Source: Pseudomonadota bacterium
GTDB lineage: Bacteria; Pseudomonadota; Gammaproteobacteria; Steroidobacterales; Steroidobacteraceae
NCBI GenBank assembly: GCA_016704655.1
Contig: JADIZR010000001.1
Location: 372,001 to 436,000 of the forward strand
Direction of reading: 5' to 3'
Length of the DNA stretch: 64,000 nucleotides
Shown in pieces: positions 16,830 through 26,040 of the stretch (position 1 is its first letter; each line of letters starts with the position of its first letter). The position numbers and the translations under genes are program-made. The notes below the pieces were generated by a model, which was not told the origin of the DNA, did no database searches, and saw only the letters and a list, made by a program, of their open reading frames with translations.

Positions 16830-18077
16830 GCACGATCGAAGTTCGCGTCCCGCAACTGCCCGAGTCGGTGGCCGACGCCACGCTCGTCGCGTGGCGCAAG
16901 CAGCCCGGTGACGCAGTCAAGCGCGACGAGAACCTCGTCGACCTGGAAACGGACAAGGTCGTGCTGGAAGTGCCCGCTCCAGTGAGCGGCGTGCTCAGGG
17001 AAATCAAGGTGCAGAACGGCACGACCGTCACGGGCGGGCAGGTCCTGGCGGTGATCGACGAAGGCGCCGTCGCGCTTGCCGTACCCGCTTCGACGGGAGA
17101 AGTTGGGCGCAGGCCAGGCGAGGTCGCCGCATCTCCCGCTGCCGTGGGCGACGCAAAGAAGGACTCCGACAAGCTTGCGCCTTCGGTTCGTCGCCTGGTC
17201 GAAGAACACAAGCTCGCGCCGGGCGACATCGCGGGCTCGGGCCGTGACGGCCGCATCACCAAGGGCGACGTGCTGACACACCTCGCCGACAGGAGCGGTG
17301 CACCCGCTGCGACTCCAGTTCCTGCAATGGCTACCCGGCCGGCCGCCGCGCCAGCACCGTCGCTGCCCGCGGGTGAGCGCGGCGAGCGCCGCGTGCCGAT
17401 GACGCGGCTGCGTGCGCGTATCGCGGAGCGCCTGGTCCAGGCGCAGTCGACGGCAGCGATGCTGACGACTTTCAACGAGGTCGACCTCAAGGCGGTCAAC
17501 GAACTGCGCGCGCGTTACAAGGACAAGTTCGAGAAGGAGCACGGCGCGCGAGCTCGGCTTCATGTCGTTCTTCGTCAAAGCCTGCGTCGAGGCGCTGAAG
17601 CGCTTTCCGGTCGTCAACGCCTCGGTCGACGGCAACGACGTCGTCTACCACGAGTACTACGACGTGGGCGTCGCCGTTTCGACGGAGCGCGGACTGATCG
17701 TGCCGGTGCTGCGCAATGCGGACCAGATGGGTTTCGGCGAGATCGAGCAAGCGGTCGTCGGATACGCGACACGCGCCCGGGAAGGACAACTGACGCTCGA
17801 GGAACTGACGGGCGGCACGTTCACGATCACCAACGGCGGCGTCTTCGGCTCGCTGCTGTCGACCCCGATCCTCAACATGCCGCAGAGCGCGATCCTCGGC
17901 ATGCACAAGATCCAGCAGCGGCCCGTCGTCGTCGACGGCGAGGTCGTCGTGCGCCCCATGATGTACCTCGCGCTCTCCTACGATCACCGCCTCATCGACG
18001 GCAAGGAAGCCGTGCAGTTCCTGGTGTCGGTGAAGGACTCGCTGGAAGATCCGGCGCGCCTGATGCTGCAGATCTGA
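16826..18077 (+). CDS. sucB: 2-oxoglutarate dehydrogenase E2 (dihydrolipoyl succinyltransferase), frameshifted
   Basis: About 416 aa if read across one frameshift. The first frame has the lipoyl domain (residues 1-78; lipoylated Lys in DLETDKVVLEVPAP), the E3-binding domain (LAPSVRRLVEEHKLAPGDI, residues ~115-150) and the start of the catalytic domain (RVPMTRLRARIAERLV) up to KDKFEKEHGAR. The second frame, from about 17550, resumes as LGFMSFFVKACVEALKRFPV and ends with LALSYDHRLIDGKEAVQFLV, which holds the catalytic His and Asp. One extra base in GCGCGAGCTCGG (17545-17556) accounts for the break. The gene is normally needed for aerobic growth, so a sequence error is more likely than a dead gene. 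Confidence 0.93.
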
Positions 18078-18089
18078 TTCGGAGTACCC

Positions 18090-19520
18090 ATGTCTGACAC
18101 TTCCTTCGACGTCATCGTGATCGGCGCCGGCCCTGCCGGTTATCCCTGCGCGATCCGCGCCGCGCAGAACAAGCTCAAGGTCGCCTGCATCGACGAGTGG
18201 AAGAACTACGACGGCACCTATGCGTTCGGCGGCACCTGCCTCAACGCTGGCTGCATTCCGTCGAAGGCGCTGCTCGAATCGTCCGAGCTGTATCACCGGG
18301 CGCACGCAGAGTTCGCGGTGCACGGCATTTCCGCAACGGGTCTCGCGTTCGACGTCGCTACGATGCAGAAGCGCAAGGCGGGCATCGTCAGGGCGTCGAC
18401 GCAGGGCATCACGGGGCTCTTCAAGGCCGCCGGCGTGACAGCGTTACAGGGCCACGGCAGATTGCTGGCCGGCAACCGCGTCGAATACACGGCGGCCGAC
18501 GGCAGCAAGCAGGAACTCATTGCGAAGCACGTCGTGCTTGCTTCGGGTTCGCAGCCGATGACGCTGAAGTCGTTGCCTTTCGACGGCAAGCAGGTCGTCG
18601 ATTCCTGGGGCGCACTCGAGTTCGGAGCGGTGCCGAAGCGCCTCGGCGTCATCGGTGCCGGCGTGATCGGTCTCGAGCTTGGCAGCGTGTGGCGCCGACT
18701 CGGTGCCGAAGTCGTCGTGCTCGAGGCCATGGAACAGTTCCTGGCCATGGCCGACCAGGCCGTCGCCAGGGAAGCGCAGAAGCACTTCAAGAAGCAGGGC
18801 CTCGACATCCGCCTCGGCGCGAAGGTCAGCGGCGCAGACATCAGGAAGGACGGCGTGACGCTCAAGTACACCGACGCCAAGGGCGAGCAGACCGTGACGG
18901 TAGACAAAGTCGTCGTCGCGATCGGCCGTCGCCCGTTCACGGACGGACTGCTAGGCGAAGGCGCCGGCGTGAAGCTCGACGAGCGCGGCTTCATCCAGGT
19001 CGACGACGAATGCCACACGGGCGCCGGCAATGTCTGGGCCGTGGGTGACGTCGTGCGCGGCCCGATGCTGGCGCACAAAGGCAAGGAGGAGGGCGTCATG
19101 GTCGGCGACCTCATCGCCGGGCTGCACTCCGAGGTGAACTACAAGGCGGTGCCGTCGGTGATCTACACGGCACCGGAAATCGCCTGGGTGGGTCTGACCG
19201 AGGAGCAGGTCAAGGCGAGCGGCCGCGACTACAAGGTCGGCTCCTTCCCGTTCATGGCGAGCGGCCGCGCCCGCGCGATGGAAGCGCCAGCCGGATTCTG
19301 CAAGGTCATCGCAGCGAAGGATGACGACGAGATTCTCGGCGTGCACATCATCGGCCCGATGGCGGGCGAGTTGATCGCCGAAGCCGTGCTCGCGATGGAG
19401 TACTCGGCCAGCACCGAGGATTTGCAGCGCACGATGCACGCCCATCCGACGCTGAGCGAAGCGCTGCATGAGGCGGCGCTCGGAGCCGACAAACGGGCTA
19501 TCGATTTTCCAAATCGCTGA
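18090..19520 (+). CDS. lpdA: Dihydrolipoyl dehydrogenase (E3)
   Basis: 476 aa, 12 bp after sucB. The FAD-binding GAGPAGYPCAIRAAQNKLKV, the redox disulphide GGTCLNAGCIPSKALL, the NAD-binding GAGVIGLELGSVWRRLG, and the C-terminal HAHPTLSEALHEAALG with the catalytic His-Glu pair are all present. It reoxidises dihydrolipoamide on SucB and may also serve pyruvate dehydrogenase. It ends six bases before the convergent relA stop. Confidence 0.97.
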   Translation: MSDTSFDVIVIGAGPAGYPCAIRAAQNKLKVACIDEWKNYDGTYAFGGTCLNAGCIPSKALLESSELYHRAHAEFAVHGISATGLAFDVATMQKRKAGIVRASTQGITGLFKAAGVTALQGHGRLLAGNRVEYTAADGSKQELIAKHVVLASGSQPMTLKSLPFDGKQVVDSWGALEFGAVPKRLGVIGAGVIGLELGSVWRRLGAEVVVLEAMEQFLAMADQAVAREAQKHFKKQGLDIRLGAKVSGADIRKDGVTLKYTDAKGEQTVTVDKVVVAIGRRPFTDGLLGEGAGVKLDERGFIQVDDECHTGAGNVWAVGDVVRGPMLAHKGKEEGVMVGDLIAGLHSEVNYKAVPSVIYTAPEIAWVGLTEEQVKASGRDYKVGSFPFMASGRARAMEAPAGFCKVIAAKDDDEILGVHIIGPMAGELIAEAVLAMEYSASTEDLQRTMHAHPTLSEALHEAALGADKRAIDFPNR

Positions 19521-19526
19521 CTACTC

Positions 19527-21647
19527 TCAATGCCGCCGGCGCGCCCGGATCACGTTCGGCAACGACGAAAACCGCGCGAGCAGGCGGCTCAGTTCTTCGA
19601 GCCCGTGCACTTTCACGGTCACTTCGACCGCGGCCGTGTTGTCCGCCGCGTCCGTACTTGAGTTCATCGCCTCGATACTGATGTGCTCGTCGGCAAGCAC
19701 GCCCGAAATGTCGCGCACGAGTCCGCGCCGGTCGTACGCATCGATCACGATGGCGACCGGGAAGGTTCGCTCCGCCGACGGCCGGCCCCAGTCCACCGTC
19801 AGCACGCGTTCCGGGTTGACCTCACGCAGCCGCACCAGGTTCGGACAATTTGCGCGATGGATGCTGACGCCGCGGCCGATGGTGATGTAGCCGAGGATTT
19901 CCTCGGGCGGCACCGGCCGACAGCAGCGTGCAATGGTGCTCAGCAGGTCGCCGACTCCGTCGATGACCATGCCTGTGGAGCCGCCGTGCGCGGCTGGCTT
20001 GGCGAGCCTTGGGCCGCGCTGCACCTCCTGGCGCTCATGCAACCGGCGATGCACCGCTCCAGCCACCTGCGCCAGCGTGATGTCGCCTTCGCCCAGGCCC
20101 TGGTAGAGCGCATCGGAATTCGCGAGACCGAGGTCGCCCAGGATTTCCGGCAGCGGCGGGGCACGTACCCCCAGTCGGTCCAGTTCACGCTCGAGCATCT
20201 GCCGTCCCTGCTCGCGGTTCTGCGCTTCGTCCTGCTTGCGGAACCAGCCACGGACTTTCGCACGGCTGCGCGGTGACGCCAGGAAGCCGAGTTGCGGCAG
20301 CAGCCAGTCCCGGCTCGGGTGCGGCTGCTTGGAAGGAATGATTTCGACGGTATCGCCGTTGGACAGCTTGTAGTCGAGCGTCACCATGCGCCCGTTGACG
20401 CGCGCTCCCCGGCAACGATGCCCCAGGTTGGTGTGGACCTGGTAGGCGAAATCGAGCGGCGTCGCACCCTTGGGCAGGTCGACGACCTCGCCCTTCGGGC
20501 TGAGCGCGAAGACCCGGTCTTCGAACACTTCCGCCTGCAGTCCCGCCAGCAGGTCGGGCTCGACGCCTTCCCGCTGTGCGGGCTCGAGCAGCTGGCGCAG
20601 CCAGACCATCTTCTGCTGAAAGCTGGCTTCGACCTTGCGGCCTTCCTTGTATTGCCAGTGTGCCGCGACGCCGAGTTCGGCGTGCTCGTGCATCTCGCGC
20701 GTGCGGATCTGCACTTCGAGCGGCAACTGGCCGGGCCCGATGACCGCCGTGTGCAGCGAGCGGTAATTGTTGCCCTTGGGGGTCGCGATGTAGTCGTCGA
20801 ACTCGCCCGGAATATACGGCCACAGGCCGTGGACGCTGCCGAGCGCTGCGTAGCATTCGGAGATCGTGTCGACCATGACGCGGACCGCGAGCACGTCCAT
20901 GACCTGGTCGAACTGCAGCGACTTGCGCTGCATCTTGCGCCAGATGCTGTAGATGTGTTTCGGCCGGCCCGTGACCTCGCCGCGGATGCCGAGTTGGTCG
21001 AGTTCGCGACTCAGCTCGCGCTTCACGTCTTCGATGTACTGCTCGCGCTCGGCTCGCTTGGACTTGAGCCAGCCGGCGATGCGCTTGTACTCATCGGGGG
21101 CGCTGAAGCGGAAAGCCAGGTCCTCGAGTTCCCACTTGAACTGCCAGATGCCGAGGCGGTTCGCCAGCGGCGCGTAGATTTCCTGTGCCTCGAGCGCAGC
21201 ACGGCGCAGCTCGGTCTCGGGCGCGGATTTCATGCCGCGCATGCGCACGAGTTGCAGCGCCAGCCGGATCAGGACCAGGCGGACGTCGGACGCCAGCGCG
21301 AGCAGGAGCTTGCGCAGCCCCTCGGCCTGTTCGGGACGCAGGTGCTGGCCCGGGTTCCATCCCGGCGGAATGCCGCTGTCGCCGACGCGCTCGAGTTCCC
21401 GCGCCAGGTGCACGGCCGGTTCTCCGCAGAGTTCGAGCGCCCGGGACTCGTCGATCAGTCCCCCCTGGCGCAGCGGCACCAGCAGCGCCGCGAGGAGCAC
21501 GTCGTCGTCCGCCTGCAATTGCGCGAGCGCGGCCATCAGCTCGACGCTGCGCAGGGTGTGTTCGTTCGGTGCGAGGACGCTTACCGCCTCGAGCGCGGTG
21601 CGCACCTTCGGTGCCAGCGAACGGATGTCGATTTCGGCGGGCTTCAC
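19527..21647 (-). CDS. relA: GTP pyrophosphokinase RelA
   Basis: 706 aa. The N-terminal hydrolase-like domain lacks the HDxxED motif (the region reads VLLAALLVPLRQGG), as in RelA rather than SpoT. The synthetase domain follows (GRPKHIYSIWRKMQRKSLQF, DDYIATPKGNNYRSLHT, EVQIRTREMHEHAELGVAAH). Then come TGS (VFALSPKGEVVDLPKGATPL), a zinc-finger/RIS region (ARCCRPVPPEEILGYITIGR) and an ACT domain (FPVAIVIDAYDRRGLVRDIS). It makes (p)ppGpp on starved ribosomes. Divergent from ruvC; about 80 bp carry both promoters. Confidence 0.96.
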   Translation of the reverse strand: MKPAEIDIRSLAPKVRTALEAVSVLAPNEHTLRSVELMAALAQLQADDDVLLAALLVPLRQGGLIDESRALELCGEPAVHLARELERVGDSGIPPGWNPGQHLRPEQAEGLRKLLLALASDVRLVLIRLALQLVRMRGMKSAPETELRRAALEAQEIYAPLANRLGIWQFKWELEDLAFRFSAPDEYKRIAGWLKSKRAEREQYIEDVKRELSRELDQLGIRGEVTGRPKHIYSIWRKMQRKSLQFDQVMDVLAVRVMVDTISECYAALGSVHGLWPYIPGEFDDYIATPKGNNYRSLHTAVIGPGQLPLEVQIRTREMHEHAELGVAAHWQYKEGRKVEASFQQKMVWLRQLLEPAQREGVEPDLLAGLQAEVFEDRVFALSPKGEVVDLPKGATPLDFAYQVHTNLGHRCRGARVNGRMVTLDYKLSNGDTVEIIPSKQPHPSRDWLLPQLGFLASPRSRAKVRGWFRKQDEAQNREQGRQMLERELDRLGVRAPPLPEILGDLGLANSDALYQGLGEGDITLAQVAGAVHRRLHERQEVQRGPRLAKPAAHGGSTGMVIDGVGDLLSTIARCCRPVPPEEILGYITIGRGVSIHRANCPNLVRLREVNPERVLTVDWGRPSAERTFPVAIVIDAYDRRGLVRDISGVLADEHISIEAMNSSTDAADNTAAVEVTVKVHGLEELSRLLARFSSLPNVIRARRRH

Positions 21648-21728
21648 GACGGGGTGCTCGGTGGAACTCGCGGGCGTGCGGCGCCCGGACGAAAAACGCT
21701 ATCATACGACGACCGATTTTCAGGCTCA

Positions 21729-22328
21729 GTGCCGGGTGGATATTTGCCGAGAATCAACCGCGGCGGACGGCGCTGGACGCTCGCATCGGGCGCGATCGGG
21801 ACCGCGGGCGAGTCGATTCGCATCCTTGGTATCGATCCGGGTTCGCAAGCGACCGGCTTCGGCATCATAGACTGGCAGGATGGCGACGCCCGCTACGTGG
21901 CAAGCGGGGCCATCCGCACGCGCGGCGACGCGTTTCCGCCCCGCTTACGCCAGATCTTCGACGGCGTGCAGGAACTCGTCCGGCAGTACGGCCCGCAGGA
22001 GGTCGCTATTGAGCGTGTTTTCATGCACCGCAACGCCGACAGCGCGCTGAAGCTTGGGCAGGCGCGGGGTGCGGCCATCTGCGGTGTATTTCCGGTGATC
22101 GCCACCGTGTACGAGTACGCGCCGCGCGAGGTGAAGCTGGCAATCGTCGGGCAGGGCGGCGCACTGAAGGAACAAGTTCAGCTCATGGTGATGTCGCTCC
22201 TGAAACTGCAGGGTGAACTCGGTCCTGATGCGGCCGACGCGATCGGACTCGCGTTGTGCCATGCGTACTCACGCGGCGCGCGGCAGGCCGTCGACGTCTC
22301 CATCGCGGCGCTCGGAGCCCGGCCTTGA
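21729..22328 (+). CDS. ruvC: Holliday junction resolvase RuvC
   Basis: The RuvC core starts IRILGIDPGSQATGFGI and keeps the four acidic catalytic residues (D in GIDPGS, E in VAIERVF, two D in PDAADAIGL). The usual Met just before the core is missing: only ATT (21816) stands at the normal position. The nearest in-frame conventional starts are TTG 21744 and GTG 21729, which add 24-29 residues (VPGGYLPRINRGGRRWTLAS). I annotate GTG 21729; the true start is uncertain. It cleaves junctions with RuvAB; the next gene overlaps its stop. Confidence 0.92.
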   Translation: MPGGYLPRINRGGRRWTLASGAIGTAGESIRILGIDPGSQATGFGIIDWQDGDARYVASGAIRTRGDAFPPRLRQIFDGVQELVRQYGPQEVAIERVFMHRNADSALKLGQARGAAICGVFPVIATVYEYAPREVKLAIVGQGGALKEQVQLMVMSLLKLQGELGPDAADAIGLALCHAYSRGARQAVDVSIAALGARP

Positions 22329-22930
22329 TCGGCTTCCTGCGCGGACGACTCGCCGCGAAGCATCCGCCCGCGCTGCTGCTGGACGTCGGCGGCGTGGGCT
22401 ATGAACTCGAGGCGCCGATGTCGACGTTTTACGGCCTGCCTGCCGTCGGCGCGGACATCATGCTGCACACCCATCTCGTCGTGCGCGAGGACGCCCATAT
22501 CCTGTTCGGTTTCGGCACCGAACGTGAACGGAGCCTGTTCCGCGAACTCATCAAGATTTCCGGCGTCGGTCCACGCGTTGCGCTGGGCATCCTCTCCGGT
22601 GCCAGCGTGGACGAATTCCACCGCTGCGTCGAAGCCCAGGACGCCGCATCGCTCACACGCATTCCGGGCATTGGCCGCAAGACGGCGGAGCGCCTCATCA
22701 TCGAGATGCGCGATCGCCTGCAGGCACTGACCACAGGCCAGTCGTTCGCAATTCGTGGCGCGGCCGGCCAGGGCGCGCCGGCGCCCACTCCGCAGGCTGA
22801 GGCGTTCAGTGCGCTGGTCGCGCTGGGCTACAAACCGCCCGAAGTCACGCGCCTGCTGCAGAAGGTCGATCCGTCCGCGATCACCACCGAAGAACTCATC
22901 CGCCACGCCCTGCGCGCGGCCAGCAGCTGA
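22325..22930 (+). CDS. ruvA: Holliday junction DNA helicase subunit RuvA
   Basis: 201 aa from TTG 22325, overlapping the ruvC stop by 4 bp. Residues match the N-terminal OB domain (IGFLRGRLAAKHPPALLLDV), the helix-hairpin-helix motifs (LIKISGVGPRVALGILSG, RIPGIGRKTAERLIIEMRDR) and the C-terminal UBA-like domain III (FSALVALGYKPPEVTRLLQK) that contacts RuvB. It binds four-way junctions and loads RuvB. Confidence 0.95.
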   Translation: MIGFLRGRLAAKHPPALLLDVGGVGYELEAPMSTFYGLPAVGADIMLHTHLVVREDAHILFGFGTERERSLFRELIKISGVGPRVALGILSGASVDEFHRCVEAQDAASLTRIPGIGRKTAERLIIEMRDRLQALTTGQSFAIRGAAGQGAPAPTPQAEAFSALVALGYKPPEVTRLLQKVDPSAITTEELIRHALRAASS

Positions 22931-22955
22931 TGCCGCATCGAGCCAGGACCAGTCA

Positions 22956-24002
22956 GTGACGATCGAACCCGACCGCGTCGTCTCCGCCAGCGGCCAGCGC
23001 GAGGAAGAGGTCTACGACCGCGCCGTGCGGCCAAAGACGCTCGCCGACTACGTCGGCCAGCCTGCCATGAAGGCACAGATGGAAATCTTCATCGCTGCGG
23101 CGCGCAACCGCGGCGAATCGCTCGATCACACCTTGATTTTCGGCCCGCCGGGCCTCGGCAAGACGACGCTCGCGCACGTCATCGCCAACGAGCTCGGCGT
23201 CGGGTTCAAGCAGACGTCGGGGCCGGTCCTGGAGCGTGCGGGCGATCTTGCGGCACTGCTCACCAATCTGCAGCCCAACGAGATCCTGTTCGTCGATGAA
23301 ATTCATCGCCTGAGCCCCGTGGTCGAGGAAATCCTCTACCCGGCGCTCGAGGACTTCCAGCTCGACATAATGATCGGCGAAGGCCCGGGCGCGCGCTCGA
23401 TCAAGATCGACCTGCCGCCTTTCACGCTGATCGGCGCTACGACGCGCGCAGGCCTGCTCACGTCGCCGTTGCGCGATCGGTTCGGCATCGTGCAGCGGCT
23501 CGAGTTCTACGGCCACGACGAACTGCAGCGCATCGTGCAGCGATCCGCGGGCATCCTCGGCGTGCCGACCGACGTGGACGGCGCCGCGCAGATCGCGACC
23601 CGCTCGCGCGGCACGCCCCGCATTGCCAACCGGCTGTTGCGCCGGGTCCGCGATTTCGCCGAGGTGAAGGCGGGTGGCCGCATCACGCAGGAGGTGGCGC
23701 GCGCGGCGCTCGACTTGCTCGATGTCGATCCACAGGGTTTCGATCCGATGGACCGCAGGCTGATGCTCACTATCATCGAGAAGTTCGACGGCGGTCCGGT
23801 GGGTGTCGACAGCCTGGCCGCTGCGCTCGGCGAGGAGCGCGGCACGATCGAGGATGTGATCGAGCCGTTCCTGATCCAGCAGGGCTATATCATGCGCACC
23901 GCGCGGGGCCGCGTGGCCGCACGCAATGCGTATCTGCATTTCGGCCTGACGCCGCCGGCCATCGAGGCGCGGCCGGCCAATCTCGGACTGTTCGAAGGCT
24001 GA
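22956..24002 (+). CDS. ruvB: Holliday junction branch migration ATPase RuvB
   Basis: 348 aa from GTG 22956 behind CCAGGA. AAA+ features: Walker A GPPGLGKTTLAHVIANELG, Walker B ILFVDEIHRLSP, sensor GATTRAGLLTSPLRDRFGI, and the C-terminal winged helix (EPFLIQQGYIMRTARGR). The hexameric motor drives branch migration on the RuvA tetramer. tolQ follows 16 bp later, so the acyl-CoA thioesterase gene (ybgC) usually found here is absent. Confidence 0.97.
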   Translation: MTIEPDRVVSASGQREEEVYDRAVRPKTLADYVGQPAMKAQMEIFIAAARNRGESLDHTLIFGPPGLGKTTLAHVIANELGVGFKQTSGPVLERAGDLAALLTNLQPNEILFVDEIHRLSPVVEEILYPALEDFQLDIMIGEGPGARSIKIDLPPFTLIGATTRAGLLTSPLRDRFGIVQRLEFYGHDELQRIVQRSAGILGVPTDVDGAAQIATRSRGTPRIANRLLRRVRDFAEVKAGGRITQEVARAALDLLDVDPQGFDPMDRRLMLTIIEKFDGGPVGVDSLAAALGEERGTIEDVIEPFLIQQGYIMRTARGRVAARNAYLHFGLTPPAIEARPANLGLFEG

Positions 24003-24017
24003 CGAGGTGATCCAAGA

Positions 24018-24695
24018 ATGATCGGTGAGCATTCCATCCTGGAGCTGCTGCTGCAGGCCAGCTTCATCGTGCAGCTGGTCATGCTGCTGCTCATCGGTGC
24101 ATCGGTGGCTTCGTGGGCCATCATCTTCAGCAAGCGCAAGCTGCTCAACGACGCGCGGCAGGCGGCGGACCGGTTTGAGGATGACTTCTGGTCGGGCGGC
24201 GACCTCGCCGCACTCTACAAGTCGCTCGAAGGTGGCACGCACACCGGCATGGCCGATATCTTCGTCTCAGGTTTTCGCGAGTTTTCGCGGCTGCGGTCAC
24301 AACTCGGCCTTGCAGGCGCGCAGCTGCTCGATGCGAGCCGGCGCTCGATGAAGATCGCGCAGCTCAAGGAAACCGACCGCCTGGAGCAGAGTCTCTCGAC
24401 GCTGGCGACGATCGGCTCGACCAGCCCGTACGTGGGCCTGTTCGGCACGGTGTGGGGCATTCTCACGGCGTTCCAGGCGCTCGGCAACGTGCAGCAGGCG
24501 ACGCTCGCCACGGTGGCGCCCGCCATCGCGGAAGCGCTGATTGCCACGGCGATGGGTCTCTTCGCCGCCATTCCGGCCGTCATCGCCTACAACCGCTATG
24601 CGGACCAGGTGAGCCGGCTCGAGTTGCGCTACGACACGTTCATGGAAGAGCTGTCGGCCATCCTGCAACGCCATGCCGGCGTAACGCAGGGCTGA
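24018..24695 (+). CDS. tolQ: Tol-Pal system proton channel subunit TolQ
   Basis: 225 aa with three membrane segments (residues ~12-35, 130-155, 165-190). Conserved MotA/TolQ/ExbB blocks are LLIGASVASWAIIFSKRKLL, LATIGSTSPYVGLFGTVWGI and IAEALIATAMGLFAAIPAVI. With TolR it forms the inner-membrane motor that energises TolA for outer-membrane constriction at division. Confidence 0.96.
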   Translation: MIGEHSILELLLQASFIVQLVMLLLIGASVASWAIIFSKRKLLNDARQAADRFEDDFWSGGDLAALYKSLEGGTHTGMADIFVSGFREFSRLRSQLGLAGAQLLDASRRSMKIAQLKETDRLEQSLSTLATIGSTSPYVGLFGTVWGILTAFQALGNVQQATLATVAPAIAEALIATAMGLFAAIPAVIAYNRYADQVSRLELRYDTFMEELSAILQRHAGVTQG

Positions 24696-24708
24696 GGAGG
24701 CACCGACG

Positions 24709-25155
24709 ATGTCGCGCAGGCGCGGCCGCAAGCTGATGGGCGAGATCAACGTCGTACCGTACATCGACGTGATGCTGGTGCTGCTCATCATCTTCATGGT
24801 CACCGCGCCGATGCTGAGCCAGGGCATCAAGGTCGACCTGCCGCAGGCGGCGGCGGAACCGATCGAGCCCGACGACCTCGAGCCTCTGCTGTTGAGCGTC
24901 GACAGCGCGGGGGCGATGTACCTGAACCTGGGCGATCCCAGACAGGCCCTCGACGACGCAAGGTTGCTCGAAGTGGCCGGCGCCGCCCTGCGCCGGGAAC
25001 CTCAGCGCCCCGTTCTGGTCAAGGCTGACAAGGCCGTGCCGTATGGGCGCGTCGTGGAGGGCATGGTGCTGTTGCAGCGGGCGGGTGCAAAAAGGTCGGT
25101 TTTGTCACTGAGCCGTTGTCCGCCGGGCGCGGATCCGGGTCGCGCTGACCAATGA
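24709..25155 (+). CDS. tolR: Tol-Pal system protein TolR, 3' end shifted out of frame
   Basis: 148 aa as read. The N-terminus GEINVVPYIDVMLVLLIIFM holds the single membrane helix with the proton-relay Asp. After VEGMVLLQRAGAK the reading leaves homology (RSVLSLSRCPP). Inserting one A into the A5 run at 25089-25093 gives KKVGFVTEPLSAG and a stop at 25146-25148, the normal TolR ending. So the last 20 residues given here are probably artificial, or the gene uses slippage at the A-run. tolA starts at 25152. Confidence 0.92.
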   Translation: MSRRRGRKLMGEINVVPYIDVMLVLLIIFMVTAPMLSQGIKVDLPQAAAEPIEPDDLEPLLLSVDSAGAMYLNLGDPRQALDDARLLEVAGAALRREPQRPVLVKADKAVPYGRVVEGMVLLQRAGAKRSVLSLSRCPPGADPGRADQ

Positions 25156-26033
25156 GTCGCGCCGCGAGCGGCAATCTGCGGCCCTGGGTCGGGTCGGCCA
25201 TCGTCCATGGGCTGGTCGTGGTCGCGCTTGCGCTCGCGGCCATTCAATGGCGCACGGATCCGCCGCCGCCACAGCTCGCGATCGAGGGCAACGTCGTCCG
25301 TTACGAGGACCTGCCATCGTCGGTGAAAGCGGGCAAGGCCATGCGCGAGCCCACACCCGATGCGCCCGTGAAACAGGCGCCCCCGCCGGTTCCCGAACCG
25401 GAGTCCGAGCCGAAGCCCGATCCGGCGGTGCTCAAACAGCAAGCTGAGCAGCAAACGCAAGCCAAAGCCGCAGCCCAGGCCAAGGCGGAGGCCACGGCCG
25501 AGCGTCGCCGCGAGCAACAGGCGCAGGCTCAGGCAGCGCAGGCGCAGGCGACGGCCGCGCTCGCCGCAAAGAAGCAGACCGAGGCCGATGATAAGCGCAA
25601 GCAGGACGAGACGCACAAGCAGGAGGCGGCTGCGGCGAAGCAGCAGCAGGCCGAGCAGGAAGCGGCGGCGCGCGCAGCGAAGTTGAAGGCTGCGCAGCAG
25701 GCCGAATTGCGTCGTGCACTCGAAGACGAGGAGGCCGGCGAAGCCCTCGCGCGCTCCGGTGTCGTCGACGAGTATCGCACGCTGTTGATCCAGACCATCG
25801 AGCGCAACTGGAACCGACCGCCTTCGGCGCGAGCCGGCCTCGAATGCACGCTGTACGTCACTCAGGCAACCGGTGGCACGGTGCTCGACGTTAAGATTGG
25901 CGCTTGCAATGGCGACCAGGCCGTGCGCGAATCCGTCGCCAATGCGGTGTATCGTTCCTCACCGCTGCCCGCGCCGCGCGATGCGCGCGCATTCGAGCGC
26001 CGGCTGGTCATCGTTTTCAAGCCTACGGAGTAA
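25152..26033 (+). CDS. tolA: Cell envelope integrity protein TolA
   Basis: 293 aa. The N-terminal helix (WVGSAIVHGLVVVALALAAI) anchors it in the inner membrane. Residues ~90-195 are a long Ala/Lys/Gln/Glu-rich helix (AAAKQQQAEQEAAARAAKLK) that spans the periplasm. The C-terminal domain (EYRTLLIQTIERNWNRPPSA, LECTLYVTQATGGTVLDVKI) binds TolB and Pal. The arrangement is standard for the family. Confidence 0.94.
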   Translation: MSRAASGNLRPWVGSAIVHGLVVVALALAAIQWRTDPPPPQLAIEGNVVRYEDLPSSVKAGKAMREPTPDAPVKQAPPPVPEPESEPKPDPAVLKQQAEQQTQAKAAAQAKAEATAERRREQQAQAQAAQAQATAALAAKKQTEADDKRKQDETHKQEAAAAKQQQAEQEAAARAAKLKAAQQAELRRALEDEEAGEALARSGVVDEYRTLLIQTIERNWNRPPSARAGLECTLYVTQATGGTVLDVKIGACNGDQAVRESVANAVYRSSPLPAPRDARAFERRLVIVFKPTE

Positions 26034-26040
26034 CGTGGAG

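Noticed and set aside
20292..21728. Long plus-strand frame upstream of ruvC, in frame with it
   Set aside because: Antisense to relA and without homology; only the RuvC part is real.
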